Of a stretch of 64,000 nt of DNA, positions 1 through 8,684 are shown one piece after another. Location of the stretch: assembly GCF_002188635.1 (NCBI RefSeq), contig NZ_NINX01000003.1, forward strand, positions 1 to 64,000. Direction: 5' to 3'. Source of the stretch: Pigmentiphaga sp. NML030171. Lineage in GTDB: Bacteria > Pseudomonadota > Gammaproteobacteria > Burkholderiales > Burkholderiaceae_B. Below the pieces are notes generated by a model, which was not told the origin of the DNA, made no database searches, and was given only the letters and a program-made list of their open reading frames with translations. Numbering within the stretch: position 1 is the first letter of the stretch; each line of letters opens with the position of its first letter. The translations under genes and the position numbers were made by a program.

Positions 1-1
1 T

Positions 2-73
2 TTTGGCATTGGGCCCTCGGCGCTGACGGAGGCCATGGGCATGCTCAACCACCATTTCGCAGCAGCCGCCTGA
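2..73 (+). CDS. 3' end of an unidentified protein cut by the window edge
   Basis: The second frame is open from the first bases to a TGA and encodes 23 residues ending ALTEAMGMLNHHFAAAA. It is too short to assign to a family. It is transcribed toward the minus-strand GntR gene, so the two are convergent. The 100 bases that follow carry no recognisable gene. Confidence 0.4.
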   Translation, partial: FGIGPSALTEAMGMLNHHFAAAA

Positions 74-172
74 TCGGCGCAGAGCGACAGCCTACCTCTG
101 ACTGCCGCCAATCTTTGCAACAGAGCCGGAGAAAGATTCTTTTCAATCATGGTGGTGGGAGTCCTGTAGCGC

Positions 173-880
173 CTAACGCTTCATCAGGCGGGAAAGAATG
201 TTGTCGAGAACGTGGTCGAGATGCTCGGCCATGGCCTCTCGTGCGCGAGCCTTGTCGCCGGTGGCCACGGCGTCCAGCAGACGGAGATGCTCGGCCACGG
301 TTTGGCGGAAATCGCCGGGAACCGGCGGCGTGGCGAACAGCATGGACCGGCGGCGCAACTGCTCGATCAGTTCGGCCATGGAACGGCTACCGCAGGCATC
401 GCAAATGGCGCGGTGCAGTTCGAGATCGAGCGCGACGCGCTGCCGGTTGTCCCGGACTTCTCCGGCCAGCAACAGCTCCAGGGCCTTGCGCAGGTCGGCG
501 ACCGTGTGGGGTTCGATCCGGCCCGCGGCGTCGCCGGCCGCCTCGACCTCCAGCAGGCGCCGGATCTTGAGCAGCTCGAGAAACTCCTCCAGCGTGATGC
601 GGCGCACTTCCAGCACGCCGTTGTTGCGCTGGATGAAACCTTCGCCTTCGAGCCGCCGCAGAGTCTCGCGCAAAGGGGTACGGGAAACCCCCAGCCGTAT
701 CGACAACTGCCGCTCGGAGATCGGCACTCCCAACGGGATCTCATGAGTCAGCAGCATCTCGTGCAACTGCGCATGGAGCCGGTCGACCAGGCCTTTGCCG
801 CCCTCCAGCAGCGGCTCGGTGCCGTCGGCGCCGTCTTCCTCCACGGGACGCACGCCGGCGCCGGAAGAAATGATTGCCAT
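173..880 (-). CDS. GntR-family transcriptional regulator, FCD subclass
   Basis: The 235-residue protein has an N-terminal winged helix at about residues 30-95, with the recognition-helix region SERQLSIRLGVSRTPLRETLRRLE. This is followed by an all-alpha FCD ligand-binding domain carrying the usual Asp/His metal positions (LDLELHRAICDACGS and VAEHLRLLDAV). FCD regulators usually sense an organic acid and repress an adjacent catabolic or uptake gene. The start lies 16 bases after the stop of the upstream binding-protein gene, with GGAG nine bases before the ATG, so the two are probably cotranscribed. Regulation of that transporter is an inference from position. Confidence 0.85.
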   Translation of the reverse strand: MAIISSGAGVRPVEEDGADGTEPLLEGGKGLVDRLHAQLHEMLLTHEIPLGVPISERQLSIRLGVSRTPLRETLRRLEGEGFIQRNNGVLEVRRITLEEFLELLKIRRLLEVEAAGDAAGRIEPHTVADLRKALELLLAGEVRDNRQRVALDLELHRAICDACGSRSMAELIEQLRRRSMLFATPPVPGDFRQTVAEHLRLLDAVATGDKARAREAMAEHLDHVLDNILSRLMKR

Positions 881-896
881 GAAGCGATGCTCCGCT

Positions 897-1913
897 TTAT
901 TGCACTGCCGACTTGCCGCCCGGCGCGAACTGCGGGTCGTACACCAGCGACACCGGCGGCGCGGCCGGCAACTCGAAGCTCTCGGTGATGGTGGCGATGT
1001 TTTTCTTCATCCGGTCGGCATCGACATAGCCGATCCCGTACTTCTGGACATTCGGCGTCTTGACCTTGTGGTCGATCAGGAACTGCAGGCGCTCGGTTTC
1101 GAGCACGGGGTCGATCAGCCGGTTGCGAGCGGCCACCGCCTTCGTCGCCGCCGCCGGGTCGGCTATGGCATCCCGCCATCCTTTCAGCGCGGCGGCGATG
1201 AACTTGCGGACCGCCTCGGGCTTGTCACGCAGCAATGCCTGGCTGGCGATGATGGAGTTGCTGTAGACATCCAGGCCGAAATCCGCATATTCCAGAATGT
1301 CAACGTTCTCGCGCTTGGCGCCGCGTCCTTTCAGGTTGAACCAGGACGTGTAGTCATTGCCGATCACCGCGTCGACCTGTCCGGTCAACAGCATGGAATC
1401 GCGCAACTGCGGCGAGATCTGCTTGTAGGTGATCTTGGACGGATCGACGCCGGCGATGCGCATCAGCGCCGGGAACAGGCGCGCCGGCCCGTCGGCGTTG
1501 CCACCGCCCACGGTCTTGCCCGCCAGATCGGCCGGCTTCTTGATGCCTGCGCTGGACAGGCTGATGATCGCCTGCGGCGCGCGCTCGTACATCACGAAAA
1601 CGACCTTGGGCGTTACCGCGGGCTGGCGGCTGGCGAATTCGACAAGCGTGGAGAAATCGGCCGAGGCCATCTGATAAGTCCCCGACGCCACGCGGGTTAC
1701 CGCATCGCCCGATCCCGAAGAAGGATCGATGGTGACATCGAGGCCTTGCTCTTTGAAGTAGCCGCGCTCGAGCGCCAGCAGATACGGTCCGGCACTCCCA
1801 TCGAGCGTGAAGTTGAAGGCGAACTTGATGCGGGTCGGCTCGGCCGCTTGTGCGGAACCCACCACGAACAAAGCGCCCACGGCGAGCAGCTTCAAACCTG
1901 AAAACAGTTTCAT
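897..1913 (-). CDS. ABC transporter substrate-binding protein, NitT/TauT (SsuA/ThiY) type
   Basis: This is a periplasmic ligand-binding protein of about 338 residues. The chosen ATG gives a signal peptide beginning MKLFSGLKLLAVGALFVVG and ending near AQA-AE; it is preceded by GGAAAGGA at good spacing, whereas an upstream in-frame ATG has neither feature. The mature part reads TRIKFAFNFTLDGSAGPYLLALERGYFKEQGLDV, the classic start of NMT1/THI5-like and SsuA-like proteins. No permease or ATPase is visible beside it, so its membrane partners lie elsewhere or outside the window. It is followed in the same direction by the GntR gene. The ligand is unknown. Confidence 0.85.
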   Translation of the reverse strand: MKLFSGLKLLAVGALFVVGSAQAAEPTRIKFAFNFTLDGSAGPYLLALERGYFKEQGLDVTIDPSSGSGDAVTRVASGTYQMASADFSTLVEFASRQPAVTPKVVFVMYERAPQAIISLSSAGIKKPADLAGKTVGGGNADGPARLFPALMRIAGVDPSKITYKQISPQLRDSMLLTGQVDAVIGNDYTSWFNLKGRGAKRENVDILEYADFGLDVYSNSIIASQALLRDKPEAVRKFIAAALKGWRDAIADPAAATKAVAARNRLIDPVLETERLQFLIDHKVKTPNVQKYGIGYVDADRMKKNIATITESFELPAAPPVSLVYDPQFAPGGKSAVQ

Positions 1914-1960
1914 CGGGATCCTTTCCGGCTGTGGATGACAGGAAAGGCGGCATGCGAACG

Positions 1961-1983
1961 TGGTGCATACATGTGGCATACCA
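1961..1983. promoter_or_regulatory. Candidate operator for the FCD-GntR regulator
   Basis: A 23-base stretch begins TGGTGCATAC and ends GGCATACCA, giving TGGT...ACCA ends and a repeated GCATAC core. TGGT-N-ACCA patterns are common for FadR/FCD-type GntR repressors. It lies 48 bases upstream of the binding-protein start. The symmetry is imperfect, so this is a suggestion only. Confidence 0.3.
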
Positions 1984-2230
1984 CCTTGATGCCACGGTTA
2001 TGCAAGTCACATGCCAGCATGGGAACCGGCGTGCGGGAATGACCTGCATCTCCAGTAAAACCGGGGCTTTCAGGGCGAAAGCAAGGACACGACGAAGCAA
2101 CGCATGCGACCGCCGCAGGAATCAGACGCCGCACCACCAAGGGGCTGGCGCCGGCCTATGTTGGTGCCGGGCGGGGCACGAGCCGACTCGGTCGAATGCG
2201 GGTTAACCCTGAATAGTGAGTCCGTTTCAA

Positions 2231-2259
2231 CTGGTCTACTATCCGTACCAGCAGACCAG
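2231..2259 (+). promoter_or_regulatory. Inverted repeat overlapping a likely promoter of the sulfatase/sugar-acid operon
   Basis: CTGGTCT at the left is matched exactly by AGACCAG at the right, separated by 15 bases. An extra TACCA between them gives three half-sites of the TGGT/ACCA kind. The sequence TACTAT inside it resembles a -10 box. It sits 34 bases before the first Bug gene of the operon. The GntR/FadR-type regulator encoded as the third gene of that operon is the natural candidate to bind here; that link is inferred. Confidence 0.4.
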
Positions 2260-2292
2260 CACCCGATCCCACCCGCAAGGACCACCCCGCTC

Positions 2293-3285
2293 ATGAGCTT
2301 CCGTCTTCCCCGCATTCCGCGCCGCCGGTCGCTGGCCGCGCTGGCCGCCGGCCTGCTGCTGGCCACGGCCGGCACCGCCGCCGCCCAGGACTATCCGCGC
2401 CAGCCCATCAAGGTGCTGGTGCCGTCGGTGCCCGGCAGCGCGCCCGACGCCTTCGCCCGTATCCTGGCGGAACCCCTGTCCAGCGGGCTGGGGCAGAAGG
2501 TCGTGGTCGAGAACAAGCCCGGGGCGGGCGGGCTGATCGCGATGGAAACGCTGGCCAAGGCGGAGCCGAACGGCTACACGCTGGCGATCGCGCACGACGG
2601 CAACATGGCGATCAACACCATCGTCTACAAGCAATTGCCCTACCGGCCCTTGCAGGATTTCACGCCGGTCTCGCTGCTGGGTTTCAACGAGTTCGTGCTG
2701 GCGGCCAACCCCGCCCTGAAGATCAAGACCTTCGCCGAATTCGTGGCCTACGCGCGCGGCAAGCAGGGCAAGGCCACGTACGGGTCGGCGGGCGTGGGTT
2801 CGCCCAACCACCTGTTCATGGAACAGCTGATGCAGGCCGCCGGTATCCCGCTTTCGCACGTGCCCTACAAGGGCGGGCCGGCCGCGATGCAGGATCTGCT
2901 GGGCGGCCAGATCGACGTGATGCTGGTCGGGCTTTCGCCCGCGCTGCCGCACATCCAGGGCGGCAAGCTGGTGGCCGTGGCGGTGCCGCAGTCCACGCGC
3001 TCGAAGATGCTGCCCGGCACGCCCACGGTGGCCGAATCCATCCCGGGTTTCGCGACGCGCACGTGGTTCGGGCTGTACGGTCCGGCGGGCCTGCCGGCGG
3101 CGGTGGTCGAGCGCCTGAACCGGGAGCTGCGCCGCGTGCTGGCCGATCCTTCGGTGAAGGACCGCATCGCCGCGCAGGGCATGGTGGCCGAGGCCGGTTC
3201 GCCCGCCACGCTGGCGGCCATGACGGAAGAAGACATCCGCCGCTACCGCCAACTGGCCGACGCGATCAAATTAGAAGCGAATTGA
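2293..3285 (+). CDS. Bug/TctC-type tripartite tricarboxylate transporter binding protein
   Basis: This periplasmic solute-binding protein has about 330 residues. It starts with a long basic n-region (RIPRRR), a hydrophobic core and a cleavage region TAAAQD. The mature sequence has the Bug hallmarks: YPRQPIKVLVPSVPGSAPD near the start, VVENKPGAGG at about residue 75, PNGYT, and a C-terminal helix ending RYRQLADAI. The first ATG with a signal peptide was chosen over an upstream in-frame ATG that would add about 60 unrelated residues. Bug proteins bind small carboxylates, aromatic acids or amides. No TctA/TctB membrane subunits are nearby. It heads the long plus-strand operon and probably delivers the operon's substrate. 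Confidence 0.88.
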   Translation: MSFRLPRIPRRRSLAALAAGLLLATAGTAAAQDYPRQPIKVLVPSVPGSAPDAFARILAEPLSSGLGQKVVVENKPGAGGLIAMETLAKAEPNGYTLAIAHDGNMAINTIVYKQLPYRPLQDFTPVSLLGFNEFVLAANPALKIKTFAEFVAYARGKQGKATYGSAGVGSPNHLFMEQLMQAAGIPLSHVPYKGGPAAMQDLLGGQIDVMLVGLSPALPHIQGGKLVAVAVPQSTRSKMLPGTPTVAESIPGFATRTWFGLYGPAGLPAAVVERLNRELRRVLADPSVKDRIAAQGMVAEAGSPATLAAMTEEDIRRYRQLADAIKLEAN

Positions 3286-3296
3286 ACCCACCCCTA

Positions 3297-3353
3297 CGCG
3301 CTTCGCGCGCCCCTCAAGGGGCGGCACTGGCGGACCGGCAAAGCCGGATCCGC
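3297..3353. repeat. Cluster of three hairpins (REP-like element or terminator)
   Basis: Just after the Bug stop lie CGCG-ctt-CGCG, then GCCCC-tcaa-GGGGC, then a longer stem GCGGACCGGC-aaa-GCCGG(a)TCCGC with one bulged base. There is no T-run, so simple intrinsic termination is not certain. From memory, very similar stem-loop strings recur between genes in Achromobacter and related genera. It may attenuate transcription between the binding protein and the downstream sulfatase, or protect the upstream mRNA. Confidence 0.5.
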
Positions 3354-3404
3354 TGTGCCCTGGATCGGACCGCGCACTTCCGCGCGGCGTCATAGAGCAT
3401 CGAA

Positions 3405-4973
3405 ATGTCTACCCTGCGGCCTAATTTTCTGATCTTCGTGACCGACCAGCAGCGCGCGGACCACCTCGGCTGCTATGGCAACACACAGGTGCGCACCCCG
3501 CACATCGACGGCATCGCCGCGCGTGGCACGGTGTTCGAGCGGTGCTACGTGGCCTCGCCGGCGTGCATGCCCAACCGCGCCGCCATCATGACCGGGCGCA
3601 TGCCTGGCGCGGCCGGGGCGCGCATGAATGGCGTGCCGCTGCCGCTGGACAGCCGCACCTTCGCCGACGCGCTGCGCGAGGCGGGCTGGCGCACGGCGCT
3701 GATCGGCAAGAGCCATTTGCAGAACATGACGGACGTCGAGCCGTCCTGGCGCAAGGGCGAGGCCGCCGACCGGCCGCAGGCACGGCGCGAGGACCGCGAT
3801 TGCGCCGCCTACGAGCAGGAGTCGGTGGTGCGCTGGCGGGACCCGGACCATGCGGTGCGGCTGCCCTACTATGGTTTCGATCACGCCGAACTGTGCCTGG
3901 AGCACGGCGACGAAGTCGGCGGCGCCTACGACCGCTGGTTGCATGCCCGCTGCCCCGAGGCCGACACGCTGCGCGGCCCGGACCACGCCCTGCCCGGCGG
4001 CAAGACGGCGGCGCCGCAGGCCTGGCGCACCGCGCTGCCCGAGGACCTGTATCCCAGCGCCTTCGTCCGGGACCGCGCCATCGACTGGCTGGAAGACCAT
4101 GCGGCACGGGGCGGCCAGCCCTTCCTGCTGGCCTGTTCCTTTCCCGACCCGCACCACCCCTTCACCCCGCCCGGCCGCTACTGGGACATGTACCGGCCCA
4201 AGGACATCGAACTACCCGCGACCTGCGGGCCGGCCACGCCGGCCGACACGCCGCTCAAGCGCGCGCTGCACGAGGAACTGGCTGCCGGGCGCCGTTCCAC
4301 GGCCGGCAGCCGGGTCATCGCCGTGACGCAGGACGAGGCCCGCGCGGCCATCGCGCTGAACTACGGCGCCATCACCTGCATCGACGACATGGTCGGCGCC
4401 ATCCTGGCCAGGCTGCAAGCCCTGGACCTGGCGCGCGACACCGTGGTGCTGTTCCTGAGCGACCACGGCGATTTCATGGGCGACCACGGCCTGCTGTTCA
4501 AGGGGCCGCTGCACTACCGCAGCGTGATCCGCATGCCGCTGATCTGGGCCGACCCCCAGGCCGGCGCGGGCGGCCGGCGCGCCGATCTCGCCAGCGCGAT
4601 CGACATCGGCCCGACCATCCTGGCGCGCGCGGGCCTGGCCGCGCCGCATGGCACGCAGGGACGCGACCTCGCCCCCGCCGCCGCGCCGGCCGCGGCGCGC
4701 GCCTCGGTCCTGGTCGAGGAAGAAGGCCACCGCCCCATGCCCGGCAGCGGCCTGCCCAAGGTTCGCACGCTGGTCACGCCGGGCTGGCGGCTGTCGGTCC
4801 ACGCCTTCGAGGAATGGGGGGAACTCTACGATCTGCGCGAAGACCCCGACGAACGCGTCAACCGCTGGGACGATCCGGCCTGCGCCGCCGTGCGGGCGGA
4901 ACTGACGCTGGAACTGGTGCGCGCCATGGCGCGCCACGCGGACGAATGCCCGCTGCCCACGCGGATGGCCTGA
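3405..4973 (+). CDS. Sulfatase, alkaline-phosphatase superfamily (type I, formylglycine dependent)
   Basis: This 522-residue enzyme of the arylsulfatase family hydrolyses sulfate monoesters. The formylglycine consensus C-x-P-x-R is present as CMPNR at residues 54-58, followed by AAIMTGR. Metal-binding positions are seen in FVTDQQRADH (D14) and in LSDHGDFMGDHG at about residue 350, with a following Lys (LLFKGP). There is no signal peptide, so the protein should be cytoplasmic and act after uptake. It follows a Bug gene and precedes a GntR regulator and sugar-acid enzymes, suggesting it desulfates an imported ester. A phosphodiesterase or phosphonate-esterase activity cannot be excluded from motifs alone. 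Confidence 0.88.
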   Translation: MSTLRPNFLIFVTDQQRADHLGCYGNTQVRTPHIDGIAARGTVFERCYVASPACMPNRAAIMTGRMPGAAGARMNGVPLPLDSRTFADALREAGWRTALIGKSHLQNMTDVEPSWRKGEAADRPQARREDRDCAAYEQESVVRWRDPDHAVRLPYYGFDHAELCLEHGDEVGGAYDRWLHARCPEADTLRGPDHALPGGKTAAPQAWRTALPEDLYPSAFVRDRAIDWLEDHAARGGQPFLLACSFPDPHHPFTPPGRYWDMYRPKDIELPATCGPATPADTPLKRALHEELAAGRRSTAGSRVIAVTQDEARAAIALNYGAITCIDDMVGAILARLQALDLARDTVVLFLSDHGDFMGDHGLLFKGPLHYRSVIRMPLIWADPQAGAGGRRADLASAIDIGPTILARAGLAAPHGTQGRDLAPAAAPAAARASVLVEEEGHRPMPGSGLPKVRTLVTPGWRLSVHAFEEWGELYDLREDPDERVNRWDDPACAAVRAELTLELVRAMARHADECPLPTRMA

Positions 4974-4983
4974 GGAGACAGGT

Positions 4984-5751
4984 ATGCTTACCGAACCAGT
5001 GGCCAAAGTGACAGGGATCACCCGTATGCAGCTTATTTCCCGTATCCCCGGCGATACCCCCAACATCACGCGCCGGACCATCCGCGACCAGATCAGCGAC
5101 AAGCTGGCCTACATGATCCATTCGGGCCTGCTGCGGCCGGGCGACGAACTGCCTTCCGAACGCGAGCTGGCGACCACGCTGGGGGTGTCCCGCGAGACGG
5201 TCCGGGCCGCCATCGGCATGTTGCAGGCATGGCGCATGCTGGAAGTCAGCCAGGGCGCCCGTACGCGCGTGCTGGGTCCGGGCACGGTGGCGGTGCAGGA
5301 CTCGGTCAGCACGCTGCGCGACCTGGGCGACCGCTCGCTGGAGGAAGTGGCCGAGGCACGCGCCGCGGTGGAGGTGCAGGTGATCCGCCTGGCGACCCGC
5401 CGCATCACCCCTGCCCAGTTGAGCCGGCTGGACCGCCTGGTGGCGGACCAGGAAACCATGATGGACGATCCCGTCCGCTTCCAGATCTCGGACCAGGAGT
5501 TCCACGAGGTGCTGTACCGCGCCTGCGGCAACGGCCTGCTGGCCGACGTCGTGTTCGACTTCTACGGCTACGCGCTGGAGCACCGGCGCCGCGCCTTGCA
5601 GCGGTCGGGCGCCATCGCGCACAGCGTGACCGACCACCGCGCCATCGTCGCCGCGCTCAAGAGCGGCGACCCGGAAACGGCAGTGGCCGCCATGCAGCGG
5701 CACCTGGACCAGGTCCATCGCACCACGCTACAGGAAATCGATCACTCATGA
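4984..5751 (+). CDS. GntR/FadR-type transcriptional regulator (FCD domain)
   Basis: The protein has 255 residues, with a winged-helix domain at about residues 28-95 (LAYMIHSGLLRPGDELPSER, then ELATTLGVSRETVRAAI) and a C-terminal FCD domain. The ATG at the listed start follows GGAGACAG at good spacing; a second ATG 42 bases in is possible but has a poorer ribosome site. It begins ten bases after the sulfatase stop, and its own stop overlaps the next start (ATGA). It is therefore embedded in the operon it probably represses, with release by a pathway intermediate. The inverted repeat before the first gene is its best candidate operator. Confidence 0.88.
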   Translation: MLTEPVAKVTGITRMQLISRIPGDTPNITRRTIRDQISDKLAYMIHSGLLRPGDELPSERELATTLGVSRETVRAAIGMLQAWRMLEVSQGARTRVLGPGTVAVQDSVSTLRDLGDRSLEEVAEARAAVEVQVIRLATRRITPAQLSRLDRLVADQETMMDDPVRFQISDQEFHEVLYRACGNGLLADVVFDFYGYALEHRRRALQRSGAIAHSVTDHRAIVAALKSGDPETAVAAMQRHLDQVHRTTLQEIDHS

Positions 5752-6668
5752 GCACTCCCGTTTCCCTGGACCCGCGCGCCGCGGGCCTGTTCGGGCCCGA
5801 CAGCCGGCTCGAACGCCTGTACACCGGCGCCACCTGGAGCGAAGGCCCGGTGTGGCTGGCGGCGCAGCGCATGATGCTATGGAGCGACATCCCCAACAAC
5901 CGCATCCTGGCCTGGGACGAGCGCGAGGGCGGACGGGTCTGGCGCGACGAGGTCGACTTCACCAATGGCCACACCGCCTCGGCCGACGGCTCGCTGCTGC
6001 ACTGCTCGCACGGCATGCGCGCCATCCTGCGCACGCGCTTCGACAGCGCCGGCCGCCCCGGCGCGCCCGAGGTGCTGGTCGATCGCTATCAGGGCCGCCG
6101 GTTGAATTCGCCCAACGACCTGGTCGAGAAGCGCGACGGCAGCATCTGGTTCACCGACCCTCCCTACGGCATCCTGTCCGACCGCGAAGGCCACCAGGCG
6201 CCGTCCGAGCTGCGCGCCAACTACGTGTTCCGCTACGACCCGGCCACCGGCGCGCTGGACGTCGCCAGCGACCTTGCCGAGGAACCCAACGGCCTGGCGT
6301 TCTCGCCCGACGAAAGCGTGCTGTACGTGACCGACACGTCGGCCGCGCTGCGCACGGACGGCAGCGGCAATCACCACATCCTGGCCTTCGACGTGATCGG
6401 CGGCCGCACGCTGGCCCGCCCCCGCGTGTTCGCGGTGGTCGAGCCCGGACTGGCCGACGGCATACGGGTGGACGAACGCGGCCGGGTCTACAGCAGCAGC
6501 GAGGACAGCGTCCAGGTCTATCACCCCGACGGCACGCGCCTGGCCCGCATCCCCGTCCCCGAGAAGGTCGGCAACCTGACCTTCGGCGGCGCCGCGCGCG
6601 ACGAACTCTACATCTGCGCGTCGACCTCGCTGTATCGCATCCGCCTGAACACGCACGGCCATTCCTGA
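5748..6668 (+). CDS. SMP-30/gluconolactonase/LRE family lactonase
   Basis: This 306-residue six-bladed beta-propeller hydrolase typically opens sugar-acid lactones. Metal ligands expected for the family are visible: Glu in ATWSEGPVW (about residue 32), Asn in RLNSPNDL, Asn in EEPNGLAFS and Asp in LADGIRVD. There is no signal peptide. The ATG overlaps the stop of the GntR gene (ATGA), implying translational coupling. With the downstream dehydratase and semialdehyde dehydrogenase it fits the lactonase step of an oxidative sugar pathway. The true lactone is unknown. Confidence 0.9.
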   Translation: MSTPVSLDPRAAGLFGPDSRLERLYTGATWSEGPVWLAAQRMMLWSDIPNNRILAWDEREGGRVWRDEVDFTNGHTASADGSLLHCSHGMRAILRTRFDSAGRPGAPEVLVDRYQGRRLNSPNDLVEKRDGSIWFTDPPYGILSDREGHQAPSELRANYVFRYDPATGALDVASDLAEEPNGLAFSPDESVLYVTDTSAALRTDGSGNHHILAFDVIGGRTLARPRVFAVVEPGLADGIRVDERGRVYSSSEDSVQVYHPDGTRLARIPVPEKVGNLTFGGAARDELYICASTSLYRIRLNTHGHS

Positions 6669-6677
6669 GAGCCCGCC

Positions 6678-7604
6678 ATGAGCCAAGACACCCTTTTGCT
6701 GGTAGAAAAATGTTCGCACTGCATCAGCTGGTACGACCCCGAGTCGGGCGAGCGGCTGCGCAGCCTGCCCCTGCCCGACTTCCCGCATGAATTCGCGATC
6801 GACTCGGCCCAGCGCTACGTCTACGTGGGGCACTATGGCGTCGAGACCTCCGGCCACGTCGGCCCGGGGGGATCCGCGATCCTGCAGATCGATATTCGTT
6901 CGGCCCAACTGGTAAGGTCTATAGACCTGTTCCCGTTCAACCGCATCCACGGCATGCAGATGGACCAGCACGACCGGCTCTACGCGCTGAGCGAGGAAAA
7001 GGCCATGCTGCTGGTGCTGGACCAGCCCGACACCGACACCGCGCCCAAGCGCGCCATGCCCTCGGGCGGCGTGAAAAGCCATCTGTTCGTGCTGACGCGC
7101 GACGGCCAGACCGCCTTCAGCATGAACCTGCTCAGCCACACGGTGACCAAGCTGCGCCCCTGGGAACCGCTGTCCCAGCCCGTGGCCTGCCATCCCGGCC
7201 TCAAGCCCGAAGGCTGCTGCCTGAGCGAGGACGAACGCACGCTGTTCGTCAGCAACCGCTGGAGCAACACGCTGTCGGCCATCGACACCCAGACCATGGA
7301 AGTGCGCCTGACGGTGCCCTCGCGCGAGGATGCGACCCGCATCTACCGCGCCGGCAACCGCCTGCTGGTGACGAACTACGGCGACCGCAGCGTCTCGGTG
7401 GTCGACCCCGTCACCCTGCAGGAAACGGGCTACGTGAAGATGGACGCGCGCGCCATCGCGCTGTCGCTCCATCCCACGCGGCCATTGGCCTACATCTCGC
7501 AGGACGACGACCGCGTCGGCGTGCTGGACCTGCAATCGCTGCGCTTCACCCGCTTCATCGCCACGCAGCGCGAACCCGACGTCTCCCGGATCGTCCGGAT
7601 CTGA
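6678..7604 (+). CDS. YncE/YVTN-like beta-propeller protein
   Basis: The protein has 308 residues with repeated blade motifs such as RTLFVSNRWSNTLSAIDT, NRLLVTNYGDRSVSVVD and PLAYISQDDDRVGVLDL. These are typical of YncE or lactonase-like seven-bladed propellers. No export signal is visible, which differs from many YncE proteins. It lies nine bases after the lactonase gene in the same operon. It could be a second lactonase, or a structural or ligand-binding component; no catalytic residues are convincing. Function unknown. Confidence 0.7.
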   Translation: MSQDTLLLVEKCSHCISWYDPESGERLRSLPLPDFPHEFAIDSAQRYVYVGHYGVETSGHVGPGGSAILQIDIRSAQLVRSIDLFPFNRIHGMQMDQHDRLYALSEEKAMLLVLDQPDTDTAPKRAMPSGGVKSHLFVLTRDGQTAFSMNLLSHTVTKLRPWEPLSQPVACHPGLKPEGCCLSEDERTLFVSNRWSNTLSAIDTQTMEVRLTVPSREDATRIYRAGNRLLVTNYGDRSVSVVDPVTLQETGYVKMDARAIALSLHPTRPLAYISQDDDRVGVLDLQSLRFTRFIATQREPDVSRIVRI

Positions 7605-7635
7605 GCCCCTTCCCCTTCTTGATGGCTGACATTCC

Positions 7636-8664
7636 ATGACTACCCCTCTTCGTCCCGTCGTCGCGCTTACCCTGGGCGATCCCGCGGGCATCGGTCCCGA
7701 ACTCGTCGCCCGGCTGCTGTCGCGGCCGGACGTCCCGCGCCAGGCCAACATCGTGCTGGTCGGCGATCCCTGGCTGTGGGAACAAGGCCAGCGTGTGGCC
7801 GGCGTACGGGTCGGGACCCGTCCGGTCGAGGACTTCGCCGAAGTCCGCGCGCGTCCGGATGCCGACGTGCCCGCCTTCCTGCCCATGAATACCGTCGACC
7901 CGGTGGACGTGATCGTGGGCAAGGCGCGGGCGGCGGGCGGCAAGTCGGTGCTGCAAGTGCTGGACCGCTGCATGACCGCGGCCATGGACGGCCAGATCGA
8001 CGCCATCTGCTTCGCGCCGCTGAACAAGCACGCGATGAAGCTGGGCGGCCTGCGCCACGAGGACGAGCTGCATCACTTCGCCGAATACCTGGGCGTGACC
8101 ACCTATTTCTGCGAGTTCAACACCATGGGTTCACTGTGGACCTCGCGCATCTCGTCGCACATTCCCATCAAGGACGTGCCGCGCTACATCGACAAGGACC
8201 GCATCAAGGACGCCACGCGCCTGATCCACCGCTCGCTGCTGGCCAACGGCGTCCAGGCCCCGCGCGTGGCGGTGGCCGCGCTCAATCCGCACGGCGGGGA
8301 CGGCGGCACCTGCGGCCGCGAAGAGGTCGAGATCATCGAACCGGCCGTGCGCGAACTGGTGGCCGAGGGCCTGCCCATCGAAGGCCCGTACCCGGCCGAC
8401 ACCATCTTCCTGAAGGCCCGCGACGGGCTGGTCGATGCCGTCGTCACCATGTACCACGACCAGGGCCAGATCGCCATCAAGCTCCTGGGATTCTCCAAGG
8501 GCGTGACCGTGCAGGGCGGACTGCCCATTCCCATCACCACGCCCGCCCACGGCACCGCCTACGACATCGCCGGCCAGGGCCGCGCCGACGACAACGCCAT
8601 CGCCAACGCCTACGCCATCGCCTGCCGCATGGGCCTGGCCCAGCGCCAGGCCGCCACCCGATAA
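7636..8664 (+). CDS. PdxA-family (4-hydroxythreonine-4-phosphate dehydrogenase-like) NAD-dependent dehydrogenase
   Basis: The protein has 342 residues. PdxA enzymes oxidise a beta-hydroxy acid and then decarboxylate it, using a divalent metal. Seen here are [12 protein letters not shown] at residues 12-23 and three metal-binding His in [11 protein letters not shown] (H175), NPHGGD (H219) and MYHDQGQ (H274). After the conserved N130-K131, the position where PdxA has the phosphate-contacting GHTE reads DELH (143-146). Phosphate recognition is therefore probably lost, as in TphB-like diol dehydrogenases of this family. No kinase gene accompanies it, unlike PdxA2 threonate clusters. It is likely a catabolic dehydrogenase of the operon, not the vitamin B6 enzyme. 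Confidence 0.85.
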   Translation: MTTPLRPVVALTLGDPAGIGPELVARLLSRPDVPRQANIVLVGDPWLWEQGQRVAGVRVGTRPVEDFAEVRARPDADVPAFLPMNTVDPVDVIVGKARAAGGKSVLQVLDRCMTAAMDGQIDAICFAPLNKHAMKLGGLRHEDELHHFAEYLGVTTYFCEFNTMGSLWTSRISSHIPIKDVPRYIDKDRIKDATRLIHRSLLANGVQAPRVAVAALNPHGGDGGTCGREEVEIIEPAVRELVAEGLPIEGPYPADTIFLKARDGLVDAVVTMYHDQGQIAIKLLGFSKGVTVQGGLPIPITTPAHGTAYDIAGQGRADDNAIANAYAIACRMGLAQRQAATR

Positions 8665-8684
8665 CTTTCCTTTCGCGAACCATC

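Larger units (their letters stand above)
1914..2292. other. 379-base divergent intergenic region
   Basis: This region separates the minus-strand binding-protein gene from the plus-strand catabolic operon and must hold both promoters. I see two TGGT/ACCA-type inverted repeats, one near each gene, listed separately. No convincing gene is present. Open frames here are short and have no ribosome binding site. Confidence 0.5.

Noticed and set aside
115-570. Plus-strand open frames over the first GntR gene
   Set aside because: They are antisense to a clear FCD regulator and have no start signal.
5877-8027. A 716-codon open frame on the minus strand
   Set aside because: It lies opposite three well-supported genes (lactonase, propeller, PdxA-like), has a low-complexity Ala/Arg/Gly/His/Gln content and no motif. 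Long antisense frames are expected in DNA of this GC content.
7636-8664. Assignment as the vitamin B6 biosynthesis gene pdxA
   Set aside because: The phosphate-binding motif is missing, and the gene sits in a catabolic operon away from ksgA/surA, its usual neighbours.
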